Counted from the first letter of the stretch, positions 25,143-33,541 are shown. The stretch: DNA of 64,000 nucleotides from Paenibacillus taichungensis (GCF_003287275.1 NZ_QEVW01000019.1:124001-188000); one strand, 5' to 3'. Translations and numbers: made by a program. Notes: a model not told the origin generated them from the sequence alone.

Positions 25143-25730
25143 ATGCGAAAAAATGGTTATCTCATATCGGCTATGCTCTTGCTGCTGACCTGCTCAGTTT
25201 TGCTATCTGCCTGCGATGCTATCACTGCCCAGAACATTACGAATACCGGTTCTGCACAAGGCATGAACGGTGGCGGAATGATGAATGGTGGTGGCCCGGG
25301 CATGAATGGAGGAACGCAGAGGGGCGGAGGACAAGGGATGAATGGCAGAACAGGCGGTCAGGACGATATGCGGGGGATGATGAATGCCGATCTTACAGGC
25401 AGAGTGATCTCTGCTACAGGGAGTACCGTCACGATTTCGTTGCTTGAGGTGGAGGATAACTTATCCACAGATTCCAATAATGGAAATGGAAGACGATCAG
25501 GCGCCTCCAGAGGTGGAAGCATGGATATGAAAGATACGGGCATCGAAATGAAATTGAACATCAGTGAGGATGTGGATATCACGGAAGGCATGGGCGTGGG
25601 TACCCCAGGCAACAACCAAAATGCTAATTCATCCATTCAGGTGTCTGATCTGAAAGAGGGAGATGTCGTTATGGTTTGGTATAAGGAGAACACCGAAACC
25701 GTAGAACGAATGGTTGTTACACAGTCTTGA
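25143..25730 (+). CDS. Lipoprotein with Gly/Asn/Met-rich repeats
   Basis: Protein of 195 residues. RKNGYLISAMLLLLTCSVLLSAC gives a lipobox LSAC with the lipidated Cys near 24. Residues about 38-80 are a low-complexity stretch of GMNGG and GGGMMNGG units, which may be flexible or metal-binding (Met-rich). A beta-rich C-terminal part follows: LTGRVISATGSTVTISLLEV and SIQVSDLKEGDVVMVWYKENTETVERMVV, similar to small DUF-type barrel domains of Firmicute lipoproteins. ATG 25143 has AAGGGTG upstream; the GTG at 25134 overlaps the previous stop. The GT-C enzyme directly upstream is the probable functional partner. Confidence 0.7.
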   Translation: MRKNGYLISAMLLLLTCSVLLSACDAITAQNITNTGSAQGMNGGGMMNGGGPGMNGGTQRGGGQGMNGRTGGQDDMRGMMNADLTGRVISATGSTVTISLLEVEDNLSTDSNNGNGRRSGASRGGSMDMKDTGIEMKLNISEDVDITEGMGVGTPGNNQNANSSIQVSDLKEGDVVMVWYKENTETVERMVVTQS

Positions 25731-25799
25731 TATTCATTGCCTACCTTCACTTGATGGAGTATTATGGAAATAACTTGTTTTTCGGAAGGAGTGAGCGTC

Positions 25800-25925
25800 A
25801 TGAAACGACGGGCTAAGATGATGCAAAGCGTTACAACAACAATTAAGGTGATTACGAACTGAATAGATCCGGCAGAGCAACGACACATGGCGAAGCATTT
25901 GGAGTTTGCTGATGTGACGATCTGA
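25800..25925 (+). pseudogene. Small reading frame interrupted by an in-frame TGA
   Basis: A good ribosome binding site (GGAAGGAG) stands eight bases before ATG 25800. The frame reads MKRRAKMMQSVTTTIKVITN, then TGA at 25860-25862, and continues open as IDPAEQRHMAKHLEFADVTI to TGA at 25923. If the first stop was once TGG the peptide would be 41 residues. This could be a decayed short gene, a 20-residue peptide, or chance. I recognise no family. Confidence 0.3.
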
Positions 25926-25971
25926 GGTCTGCCGACATATAGGGATATTACTGCTCATTTTTCCTGGGTTG

Positions 25972-26006
25972 CACGAGGTTTATTTGCTTATGCAAGTAAA
26001 CCCGTG
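25972..26006 (+). other. Long stem-loop before a terminator, possible small RNA 3' region
   Basis: CACGAGGTTTATTTGC and GCAAGTAAACCCGTG pair with one bulged base and one G-T pair around a TTAT loop. A second, canonical terminator hairpin follows 15 bases later. The remaining part of the 386-base gap from 25731 holds only the short frame at 25800. Confidence 0.45.
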
Positions 26007-26020
26007 TGTCCAGATTTTTA

Positions 26021-26050
26021 AAGCCGCAGGCATAGCCTGCGGCTTTTTGC
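26021..26050 (+). terminator. Rho-independent terminator
   Basis: AAGCCGCAGGC and GCCTGCGGCTT form an 11-bp stem with a CAT-A loop followed by TTT. It closes the transcription unit running from 23554 or from a small RNA after 25740. Confidence 0.85.
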
Positions 26051-26116
26051 GCGCAAAAATAGGAATCGGAACGCTAAATGCGTTCTACATTAAACGACCA
26101 CTAAGGAGATATGCCC

Positions 26117-27121
26117 ATGTTAAAACTTAAATATTTGTTCCATAATAACGATCTCGCCGAGATGATTTTGAAAAACTGGAGTTATGATCCGGAGTCACTG
26201 GACATGTTCAAGTATTATCGTATTTCCTCCAATGCTGTGTATCCGTTCAGGGATCAGGGAAAGGTTCACTTGCTTCGTTTTGCCCCTGCAGAGGAGAAAA
26301 ATCAAACCAATCTTGCAGCAGAGCTAGAATTCCTGACCTATCTTAAACTAAACCAATATGGTGCCATGGAAGCTGTACCTTCCCATGCAGGGAAAGAGCT
26401 GGTTGAGGCACATACGCCTTGGGGAATGTATTATGCCTCCGTATTCAAACGAGTTGCTGGTAACCAGATGGGCAGTATCGATTTAAATGACCAGATCGTA
26501 CACAGCTTGGGTAAGGCATTGGGTAAGCTGCATCGTTTATCCCGTGAATACACACCCAAACAGGCAAAACGCTGGATGTATACCGATGTATTGGATTGGA
26601 TGAAGGGCGTTCTGGGGGAGTTCCCTGGCGAGAATGCGGCGCTCAATGAGGTAGAAGTTCTCCGGAGTTATTTTGCAAATTGGCCCGTTACTCTGCAGAA
26701 CTTCGGGTTAATTCATTACGATTTTGAACTGGATAATGTCTTCTATGACGAGGAAAGTCATTCCTGTTACGCCATTGACTTCGATGACGCGATGTACCAC
26801 TGGTACGCAATGGATGTGGAGCAGACTCTGGATAGTTTACGGGATGAAATTCAGCCGGATGAATGGGAGCAGAAGAAGCGACTATTCTTGCAAGGGTACT
26901 GGAAGGAAGCAGGAGACGCCTATGATATGGAGTCGATGTTTCCGGCATGTCGTCGTTTTGCCAATCTGTACGGTTATGTACGTGTGCTTCGATCTGGGGC
27001 AGAACAATGGGCGCATGAGCCAGAGTGGATGAGTGGATTAAGAGCAAGGCTGGATAAAGCGATGGCAGTAAAAGCAAAGCGGTTTGGTCAGCAGCAGCCC
27101 CACCATCTACCGGCCAAATGA
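26117..27121 (+). CDS. Aminoglycoside phosphotransferase-like kinase (APH family)
   Basis: Cytoplasmic kinase-fold protein of 334 residues. The catalytic loop reads LIHYDFELDNVFYDE near 198-212 (consensus HxDxxxxN), and the metal-binding motif is YAIDFDDAMYHWYAMDVEQTL. The N-terminal lobe has YRISSNAVYPFRDQGKVHLLRFAP with a candidate ATP-contacting Arg or Lys. Such proteins phosphorylate small alcohols such as choline, homoserine or aminoglycosides; the SrkA/YcbJ branch is similar in outline. AAGGAG lies eight bases before ATG 26117, which I prefer to the ATG two codons upstream. It is a single gene. Confidence 0.82.
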   Translation: MLKLKYLFHNNDLAEMILKNWSYDPESLDMFKYYRISSNAVYPFRDQGKVHLLRFAPAEEKNQTNLAAELEFLTYLKLNQYGAMEAVPSHAGKELVEAHTPWGMYYASVFKRVAGNQMGSIDLNDQIVHSLGKALGKLHRLSREYTPKQAKRWMYTDVLDWMKGVLGEFPGENAALNEVEVLRSYFANWPVTLQNFGLIHYDFELDNVFYDEESHSCYAIDFDDAMYHWYAMDVEQTLDSLRDEIQPDEWEQKKRLFLQGYWKEAGDAYDMESMFPACRRFANLYGYVRVLRSGAEQWAHEPEWMSGLRARLDKAMAVKAKRFGQQQPHHLPAK

Positions 27122-27309
27122 TCCTCATTACTTTTCCAGCAAAGATAATTAAGGTTAAATCAGGCATCTGCATAAGCGCAACGAAATAATGATTGATTTT
27201 TTATTCATCTCCATTGTAACATTGGATTAAGCGCTATACCTTTATTGTTAGAACATCAATGTTGGATTACATGGTCAAGTGGAAACCGGCAAGTCGTTTC
27301 ACCAATTGA

Positions 27310-27864
27310 ATGAAGAGGACGGTCATAACGAACATGGACGACAAAAAGTTAATTATCTTTTTTGACAGCGGCGATACCATTGTTGATGAATCGACCGAGA
27401 TTCGGGACGAAGAAGGAATTGTTCTGAGTGCGGATCTGATTCCGGGTGCGGATATCACGATTCAGAAGCTTCATGAAAGAGGGTACACGCTGGCCCTGGT
27501 TGCTGACGGCGATGCACAATCCTTCAAGAACGTATTTAAGCAGCATGGACTTCATGATTATTTTAGCGCAATGATTATTTCGGAGAATATTAAAGCCAGC
27601 AAGCCAAGCCCGCGGATGTTTAAGGCAGCAATTGGTGCCCTTGATTTGTCAGAAGGGGATTTTTCAAGAACAGTGATGATTGGCAATAACCTGAGTCGTG
27701 ATATGAAGGGAGCCAACGCGCTTGGCATCACCAGCATCTTTCAGAGCTGGACACCGCGTTATCCCCATGAGCCGGTGGATGAGACAGAACGTCCGACTCA
27801 CACAGTCGGTGAACCGATGGAGCTGCTTGAACTTATTGAACGGCTAAATGCCGAAGTTAAATAA
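27310..27864 (+). CDS. HAD-superfamily phosphatase
   Basis: Protein of 184 residues (176 if ATG 27334 is used; neither has a clear ribosome binding site). HAD motif I is FFDSGDTI with the nucleophilic Asp, motif II VADGDAQS, motif III Lys in ENIKASKPSPRMFKAAIGAL, and motif IV MIGNNLSRDMKGANALG. The cap is of the small alpha-helical type. These are phosphoglycolate-phosphatase-like enzymes with unknown substrate here. It ends in a strong terminator and stands just before, but separate from, the GntR-type regulator. Confidence 0.82.
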   Translation: MKRTVITNMDDKKLIIFFDSGDTIVDESTEIRDEEGIVLSADLIPGADITIQKLHERGYTLALVADGDAQSFKNVFKQHGLHDYFSAMIISENIKASKPSPRMFKAAIGALDLSEGDFSRTVMIGNNLSRDMKGANALGITSIFQSWTPRYPHEPVDETERPTHTVGEPMELLELIERLNAEVK

Positions 27865-27883
27865 ATAAGTGTTTGCTTGCCAT

Positions 27884-27945
27884 GCCCGTGAGCAGAAGGA
27901 TGGAATGACATTCAACCTTCTGCTCACGGGCTATTTTTACTTTTT
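27884..27945 (+). terminator. Strong rho-independent terminator after the HAD gene
   Basis: GCCCGTGAGCAGAAGG and CCTTCTGCTCACGGGC form a 16-bp perfect stem followed by a T-rich tail. Confidence 0.92.
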
Positions 27946-28000
27946 TACATGAGAAAATGATAGAATGATCGTAAAATCCGGAACTGAGGCAGGTGTTCAC

Positions 28001-29140
28001 ATGGAGGAACCACATCGGAAGCCGTTGTTATACTTGCAAACTGCCGATTTGGTGATGGAAGAAATCCGTAACCGGAAATTGCAGCCACATGATCCCGTAC
28101 CATCAGAGGGGGAGCTCTCCAAACTGTATTCTGTCAGCCGTATGACGGCCAAGCTTGCGCTGCAGATTTTGGAGAAACAAGGTATTGTCTATCGGTTGGC
28201 GCGGCGGGGGACATTTGTGTCGGGTGATTATTTGGGCGGGCCGGGTAAGGAGTCATTATCGGGGAATGTAACTACAGACAAGAAACTTATAAAGCGAAAA
28301 ATTGCTCTGCTGTTCCCCAATATGGATGATTACGTAGCCAGAATTATTGCATCCGTCGAGCAGGAAGCACGTAAATCAGGTTGCCAGTTGCTCATTCGGA
28401 TTACTACGGATAAAGAGGATGAGAGCATCTGCCTACAAGAGTTGTACGAGGAAGGAATCGATGGAATTATTCTGTTTCCAAGGGGGCGAACACGCTGCAG
28501 TGAAAAGGTGCTGGAGCTTAATCTGCTGAATTATCCTTTGGTAATCATCGATCGGATCTTTCGTGAGGTCAATATTGATTGTGTGTACCATGACCATTAT
28601 CAGGGAGCCTACAACTTGACGGAATATTTGATTGATAGAGGACATCGGGAAATTGGGTATATCTCTATGCCGTTTGATGGAGTGACGAGCCGGGAGGACC
28701 GCTATAAAGGTTATGTGCAGGCCATGCTGGACTACGCACTGCCTGTTAACGGTCGCAATATTTGCCTGGATTGTGCAGAGGATTACATGCTCAACCTGAA
28801 TGGGCCGAATCTCCAACTCAAGGATTTCATTCAAAGTAATCCCGCAATGACAGCCGTTGTCTGTGCGGATGATTATATCGCGACTTCTTGTCTGTACACG
28901 GCCTTATCCATCCACAAGCAGGTACCTGAGGAACTGTCCATCATTGGTTTTTCCGACATCCAGTTGGCGAGTCTGCTGCCCGTGCCACTGACTACGGCAA
29001 GACAAACGACAGAGAAGCTTGGACAGGCAGCAGTGAATTTGCTGTGCAAACGTATGGAGAATTCCCGAGAAGGTGCTTTATCCATCAAGGTGAACACAAC
29101 CATCATCGAACGAAGCTCCGTACGTAATCTTAATCAATGA
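28001..29140 (+). CDS. GntR-type regulator with LacI-like sugar-sensing domain (AraR-like architecture)
   Basis: Repressor-type protein of 379 residues. The N-terminal GntR winged helix is LYLQTADLVMEEIRNRKLQPHDPVPSEGELSKLYSVSRMTAKLALQILEKQGIVYRLARRGTFV. From about 85 onwards it has a periplasmic-binding-protein fold: IALLFPNMDDYVARIIASVEQEA, DGIILFPRG, YPLVIIDRIFREVNIDCVYHDH, GHREIGYISMPFD, AVVCADDYIA and PEELSIIGFSDIQLAS. ATG 28001 is preceded by GAGGCAGGTG; the ATG at 27965 has no box. Two matching palindromes occur directly downstream, in front of the secreted-protein gene at 29539, which is its likely target. Confidence 0.87.
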   Translation: MEEPHRKPLLYLQTADLVMEEIRNRKLQPHDPVPSEGELSKLYSVSRMTAKLALQILEKQGIVYRLARRGTFVSGDYLGGPGKESLSGNVTTDKKLIKRKIALLFPNMDDYVARIIASVEQEARKSGCQLLIRITTDKEDESICLQELYEEGIDGIILFPRGRTRCSEKVLELNLLNYPLVIIDRIFREVNIDCVYHDHYQGAYNLTEYLIDRGHREIGYISMPFDGVTSREDRYKGYVQAMLDYALPVNGRNICLDCAEDYMLNLNGPNLQLKDFIQSNPAMTAVVCADDYIATSCLYTALSIHKQVPEELSIIGFSDIQLASLLPVPLTTARQTTEKLGQAAVNLLCKRMENSREGALSIKVNTTIIERSSVRNLNQ

Positions 29141-29173
29141 GTGTTGATGCGGTTCCGTTATTCAAGCCAATTT

Positions 29174-29216
29174 AAACCTTCCTTATCTCGTTTTGATGAT
29201 AAGGGAGGTTTTTTTG
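29174..29216 (+). terminator. Rho-independent terminator after the GntR-type regulator
   Basis: AACCTTCCTTATC and GATAAGGGAGGTT pair with one bulge and are followed by seven T. Confidence 0.85.
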
Positions 29217-29231
29217 TATGTCAGTGACATA
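29217..29231. promoter_or_regulatory. Palindrome TATGTCAGTGACATA, distal operator candidate
   Basis: Perfect 7-bp arms around a single G. The same arms occur again at 29365-29379. Centre-to-centre distance is 148 bases, about 14 helical turns. Confidence 0.5.
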
Positions 29232-29362
29232 AGATGGTTGTTATCATATTCAAACTCAATAATACGTGATTTGTTATGTATCTCACCTTTTTATGCAAAA
29301 TATTGTAAATAATAGTAGTTATATGAAGTTTATTTGGAGGAAAATTTACATTTATATCATTG

Positions 29363-29381
29363 TATATGTCAATGACATATA
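29363..29381. promoter_or_regulatory. Palindrome TATATGTCAATGACATATA, proximal operator candidate
   Basis: Perfect 9-bp arms around one A, 158 bases before the secreted-protein start codon. It repeats the TATGTCA-N-TGACATA core of 29217-29231. The rest of the 398-base gap is AT-rich, with a TTGTTA / TATGCA pair near 29271-29300 as a possible promoter. The likely binder is the GntR-type regulator immediately upstream (inference). Confidence 0.55.
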
Positions 29382-29432
29382 TTAGTGTGAAGATATGCCA
29401 CTTATCTTTTAAGGATGAAGGGAGGATCTTCC

Positions 29433-29446
29433 GGAAAGCGCTACCA
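29433..29446 (+). promoter_or_regulatory. Possible catabolite-responsive element (cre)
   Basis: GGAAAGCGCTACCA agrees with the CcpA consensus TGWAANCGNTNWCA at 12 of 14 positions by hand alignment. It lies about 95 bases before the start of the secreted-protein gene, downstream of the probable promoter. Confidence 0.35.
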
Positions 29447-29538
29447 CACATCCTGGGAAATGACCTGCAGAGCCAAAAGAAATGTAACGTACGAACGTTG
29501 GCAATAATCGAAATCATTATTCGAAGAGGAGCCCGAAT

Positions 29539-31026
29539 ATGACAATCAAATCCTTGCTTGCAGCTTCGTTCTTGGCAGTATCTCTTTTCTTTCCACTGGC
29601 GCAGCCTGCGCAGGCGGCAGAGGACAATGCCGTAACGGTTTACCAAGATGGAGATTTTGGAGGCAGCTCCCAACCATTTGGGATTGGCCTGTTCAATGTG
29701 AATCAGCTTAACGTGGTTGGCAACGACAAAATATCTTCGGTAAAGGTAGCTCCGGGATATCGATTGACCCTGTATCGTGACAAGGATTTTTCCGGTGATA
29801 CCAAAATACTGACCAGCGATGCGGGATGGCTTGATGATTTTAATGACGCGACCTCCAGTCTGAAAGTAGAGAAGATCGGAGGCCCCAATAAACCAGTTAT
29901 CGCATACTCCAATTCACCTTATGGAGGTTTTGAGCAGCAGTTTGATATTGGCAGCTATAATGTGGATGAACTGAAGGCTGGCGTAGGCAATGATGCCATT
30001 TCTGCACTTCGGGTAGCCCCAGGGTATAAGGTCACATTGTACAAAGACTACAATTTCGCTGGATACTCCAAGGTTCTGACCGCAGATGCGATCTATGTTG
30101 GCGGAGATATCAATGATTCGGTATCGAGCCTGAAGGTTGAAGCCATCTCGCCGCTCGATGCCACATCGCTTGCCGTTCCGGGTAACGATTACAGTGACAC
30201 AGCCAAGCGTGAAATATTGCAAACCTTTGCACCCAAGATCTGGTTTGCCCAAGGCGAAGTTTATTTTCCGTCCTCGGTAGAACATACCCTGCCGCATGTG
30301 GATCGGTATGTGAATCCAGGTTCAGGTTTATATGAATTCAAGACCAAAACGGAATTAAATCCATATACTCTGAAACTGCCGTATTTTACGGGCGATCTGG
30401 CTAATGCGCCGATCTACGCGTTTTGGGTGGAGAAGGAGTATAACAATGTCGATCTGGTATATTTCCAGTTCAGTCCCTATGATCTTGGGAAAACGGTGTT
30501 TGGCACGGAAGTGGGAGATCATGTCGGAGACTGGGAGCGGGTTACGGTCAGATTGGCCAAGTTCATCGATCAGAACAGTAACTATGTGAAGCCGGTTCAA
30601 GTTTACTATGGCGCGCATTCTTTCGGTACAACCTACTCCTGGGGTGAAGTGGACAAAGTAAACAATACACATCCTGTCGCTTATTCCGCGTTTGGTTCCC
30701 ATGGGATGTGGAAAGATCCTGGCAATCATGTCTATCAGGAACTCGTCGTGACCCAGTTGATTGATGTGACCAATCAGGGAACGGCATGGGATACCTGGAA
30801 CAATATCCAGGCCTTTCAGTATTATCCGAATACCCGAACAGGCAATGGTCTGGGAAATGCTTGGCCTTCATGGCTGGACAGGGATTACAGCAATCCGAAC
30901 AGCTTGTCTGTCTATAGATTCGGAAATCCGTCCCAAGGCTCCTTCTTTGGTCAGCCTCTGCTTGCGGGAGGACCAACAGGACCGCAGGAAAAAGGCGCAT
31001 TAACGAATGATGTTATTTTAGATTAG
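29539..31026 (+). CDS. Secreted protein with two beta/gamma-crystallin domains and a Vps62-like domain
   Basis: Exported protein of 495 residues. The signal peptide ends at AQPAQAA near 28. Two beta/gamma-crystallin-like units follow: VTVYQDGDFGGSSQPFGIG to SSLKVEK (about 33-113) and VIAYSNSPYGGFEQQFDIG to SSLKVEA (about 119-200); each has paired Greek-key phrases with a (D/N)xxxS element that in this superfamily binds calcium. Residues about 220-495 resemble the Vps62/DUF946 family: LQTFAPKIWFAQGEVYFPSSVEHTLPHVDRYV, VGDHVGDWERVTVRLAKF, VQVYYGAHSFGTTYSWGEVDKVNNTHPVAYSAFGSHGMW. AGAGGAG precedes ATG 29539. Function is unknown; a surface, predatory or defence role is speculative. Confidence 0.8.
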   Translation: MTIKSLLAASFLAVSLFFPLAQPAQAAEDNAVTVYQDGDFGGSSQPFGIGLFNVNQLNVVGNDKISSVKVAPGYRLTLYRDKDFSGDTKILTSDAGWLDDFNDATSSLKVEKIGGPNKPVIAYSNSPYGGFEQQFDIGSYNVDELKAGVGNDAISALRVAPGYKVTLYKDYNFAGYSKVLTADAIYVGGDINDSVSSLKVEAISPLDATSLAVPGNDYSDTAKREILQTFAPKIWFAQGEVYFPSSVEHTLPHVDRYVNPGSGLYEFKTKTELNPYTLKLPYFTGDLANAPIYAFWVEKEYNNVDLVYFQFSPYDLGKTVFGTEVGDHVGDWERVTVRLAKFIDQNSNYVKPVQVYYGAHSFGTTYSWGEVDKVNNTHPVAYSAFGSHGMWKDPGNHVYQELVVTQLIDVTNQGTAWDTWNNIQAFQYYPNTRTGNGLGNAWPSWLDRDYSNPNSLSVYRFGNPSQGSFFGQPLLAGGPTGPQEKGALTNDVILD

Positions 31027-31040
31027 ACGATGATTAACGA

Positions 31041-31072
31041 GGGGACTCGCTTTCACAATGAAGCGGGTCTCC
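31041..31072 (+). terminator. Hairpin terminator between the secreted protein and DUF5054 genes
   Basis: GGGGACTCGCTT and AAGCGGGTCTCC pair through most of their length with a CACAATG-type loop. The tail is T-poor (ATGCTTATTGTTC), so termination may be partial. Confidence 0.5.
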
Positions 31073-31133
31073 ATGCTTATTGTTCAAATAAACAGTATTA
31101 ACTGTGAATCTAACAACGGAGGCTCAGACAACC

Positions 31134-33248
31134 ATGACTAACCGTAAAAAAGTACATGTTGTTTTTAAAACTCACCTGGATATCGGATTTACACACTTGG
31201 CGGAAAACGTCGTAAAGCAGTACATGGAAGAGTATGTGCCCAAAGCTATCGCACTGTCCGCACAGTTGGAAGCAGAGGGAGGACGAGAGCAATTCATATG
31301 GACCACGGGTTCCTGGCTGATCCGTCATTATCTGAATCATGCGACCGAAGAGGGCAAACAGGCTATGGAACAGGCGATCCGCAAAGGTCATATCGTATGG
31401 CATGGATTACCGTTCACGACGCACACCGAGATGATGGACCCCTCATTATTTCGCTACGGATTGTCCATCGGACTGGAGCTTGATAAACAATTTGGCAAAA
31501 CGACCATAGCAGCAAAAATGACGGATGTACCCGGGCATACCCTTTCTATGGTGCCTCTGATGAATGAAGCGGGTATCCGGTATATGCATCTTGGGGTTAA
31601 TCCAGCTTCCATGCGCCCGGATGTGCCTAAACTGTTCAGATGGCAGGCAGCGGATGGCAGTGAGATCATTGTCAATTATGCGGACACCTACGGTGAGGCA
31701 GTCGAAATTGAAGGTATCGATGATATCTTGTTGTTTGCCCATACGGGCGACAATTGCGGACCGCCAAGCGCAGAAGAGATTCGTGAACAATTCCAGCATA
31801 TCCAGGAACGATACCCCGATGCAGAGATTATGGCTTCGTCTCTTGATGCATTTGCGGTGCACCTAGATCAGGTTCGGGACCAATTACCTGTTGTACGTGA
31901 AGAGCTCGGGGATACCTGGATTCACGGAGGTGGTACCGACCCGCTTAAAATAGCCCGATTCCGCCAGTTGCAGCGGTTAAGAGACAAGTGGTTGACGGAA
32001 GGCCGAATCGATCCGGCAAGCGCTGAATATAAAGGTATGAGTGATGCCATGCTGCTGGTTGTGGAGCATACGTGGGGACTTGATGTGAAGAAATGGCTTC
32101 CGGATTTCCGGAATTATGCCAAGCCTGACTTCAACCGGGCGCGGGAAATGAATGACGTGGACGTCGAGGATATTCCTGCCAAATTTCAATATATCGGTGC
32201 CTTCGCCATGGATGAGTTCGACAGTCACTCCAGCGGACTATTCTCTTCGGAGACGAGCCGTCGTACTTATTCGATGATAGAGAGCTCTTGGGCGGAACAG
32301 CGGAGATATTTGGACACGGCTGTGTCGTGCCTGAGTGAAGACAAGCAGAAGGAAGCGCGTCAAGCTTTTGAACAACTAAATCCAGTTAAAAGTGTATCTT
32401 CCGGTACTGTATCTGCGGCAAGTCATCAAGTTTATAGCAGTGGCGGATACCAGTTGGCCTTCAATAACAATGGTGCACTGATTCAGCTGACAGATGAGAA
32501 TGAAAAGAATTGGGTTGACGCGAAGCAACCGTTCGGAGTCTATGCCTACGAAACCTTCGGGACGGAGGATTACGACAGGTATTTCCGTACTTATATGCAG
32601 AACCTGCCTGTGACCCATCCTTGGGCTGATGCCGATTTTAGCAAACCAGGCTTTGAATTTGTGCGTCCGCTACCAAGCCATCAGGTGTACTTGCCAATCG
32701 TGACCGATATGCACAAGTCAGGCAATGCTAGTGGCGATACGTATTGGTTCCGGTTGTCCATGCCAGCAGAAAGTTATGAATTGTACGGAGCACCCAAGGA
32801 ACTGGAACTGGTATATACGTTTTCACAGGCAGGAGTGATAGAGGTTACCTTGCAATGGTTTGGCAAAGAAGCGAATCGTCTTCCAGAGGCCAGTTGGTTT
32901 GGATGCGGACTTAAGGTGGATAACCCCAATCTGTGGATGATGGACAAGCTTGGAGGACGAATCTCTCCGTTGAATGTTGTAAAAGACGGCAACCGCAATC
33001 TGCATGCTGTAGACAAGGGAGTATTCTATGATGGCACAGATGGCCAGGCCTCTATTGAAGCATTGGATTCCACTTTGGTCGCACCTGGACAGAGAAGACT
33101 GCTGCAATTCGACAACTCGTTTGTCTCGCTTGAATCCGGATGGCAGTTTAATCTGCATAACAATATCTGGGGTACCAATTTCCCAATGTGGTACGGGGAG
33201 GATGCCAAATTCCGCTTTCGACTAAATACAGCTGCAAACCGCAAATAA
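31134..33248 (+). CDS. DUF5054 protein, GH38 alpha-mannosidase-like
   Basis: Large cytoplasmic protein of 704 residues without signal peptide. The N-terminus KVHVVFKTHLDIGFTHLAENVVKQY carries the HLD motif of GH38-type zinc glycosidases. Further family-like phrases are FIWTTGSWLIRHYL, TDVPGHTLSMVPLMNEAGIRYMHLGVNP, DTWIHGGGTDPLK and FAMDEFDSHSSGLFSSE. The C-terminal 300 residues are a beta-sandwich. DUF5054 proteins share the GH38 N-terminal fold, but their substrates are unknown. ATG 31134 has GGAGG eleven bases upstream; the GTG at 31104 has none. Lying ahead of an oligosaccharide-type ABC system, it probably degrades the imported glycan. Confidence 0.82.
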   Translation: MTNRKKVHVVFKTHLDIGFTHLAENVVKQYMEEYVPKAIALSAQLEAEGGREQFIWTTGSWLIRHYLNHATEEGKQAMEQAIRKGHIVWHGLPFTTHTEMMDPSLFRYGLSIGLELDKQFGKTTIAAKMTDVPGHTLSMVPLMNEAGIRYMHLGVNPASMRPDVPKLFRWQAADGSEIIVNYADTYGEAVEIEGIDDILLFAHTGDNCGPPSAEEIREQFQHIQERYPDAEIMASSLDAFAVHLDQVRDQLPVVREELGDTWIHGGGTDPLKIARFRQLQRLRDKWLTEGRIDPASAEYKGMSDAMLLVVEHTWGLDVKKWLPDFRNYAKPDFNRAREMNDVDVEDIPAKFQYIGAFAMDEFDSHSSGLFSSETSRRTYSMIESSWAEQRRYLDTAVSCLSEDKQKEARQAFEQLNPVKSVSSGTVSAASHQVYSSGGYQLAFNNNGALIQLTDENEKNWVDAKQPFGVYAYETFGTEDYDRYFRTYMQNLPVTHPWADADFSKPGFEFVRPLPSHQVYLPIVTDMHKSGNASGDTYWFRLSMPAESYELYGAPKELELVYTFSQAGVIEVTLQWFGKEANRLPEASWFGCGLKVDNPNLWMMDKLGGRISPLNVVKDGNRNLHAVDKGVFYDGTDGQASIEALDSTLVAPGQRRLLQFDNSFVSLESGWQFNLHNNIWGTNFPMWYGEDAKFRFRLNTAANRK

Positions 33249-33454
33249 GAGAAGTTGATGTAGAATTTTACCAAAAATTGATGATCGGATAATAATCCTA
33301 GTACAATTGGAACCTATACTTGGATTTGTGAGTGAGGGTGCTGTTTGAGCAGACTTGAATTGTTCGGAATTGTTCCTGAAATGAATTTGAAAAAACAGAA
33401 TTTTTTTGTAAAATCCCTATTGCTTGAACGTAGTCATCCATGTATTATATACAA

Positions 33455-33468
33455 ATAAAGCGTTTACA
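33455..33468 (+). promoter_or_regulatory. Possible cre site before the ABC operon
   Basis: ATAAAGCGTTTACA matches TGWAANCGNTNWCA at 12 of 14 positions. It lies 15 bases upstream of the first LacI-type palindrome, so carbon catabolite control and specific repression may be combined. Confidence 0.4.
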
Positions 33469-33482
33469 TTTTCTTATATGTC

Positions 33483-33500
33483 AATTAAACCGGTTTAATT
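33483..33500. promoter_or_regulatory. LacI-family operator 1, AATTAAACCGGTTTAATT
   Basis: Perfect 18-bp palindrome with the central CCGG typical of LacI-family operators. An identical copy lies 59 bases downstream (centre to centre). The regulator encoded at 40060-41091 in the same cluster is the probable binder. Confidence 0.75.
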
Positions 33501-33541
33501 CTACGAGATGTTTTCCCGATTGAACACCTCTGTTGCATAAA

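Noticed and set aside
25240..25390. GGTGG/ATGAATGG tandem repeats as a possible DNA repeat array
   Set aside because: The repeats are in frame inside a lipoprotein gene and are explained by Gly/Asn/Met-rich protein repeats.
29360..29542. Frame of 60 codons upstream of the crystallin-type gene
   Set aside because: It would start at TTG inside the operator palindrome, has no well-placed ribosome binding site and ends inside the next start region.
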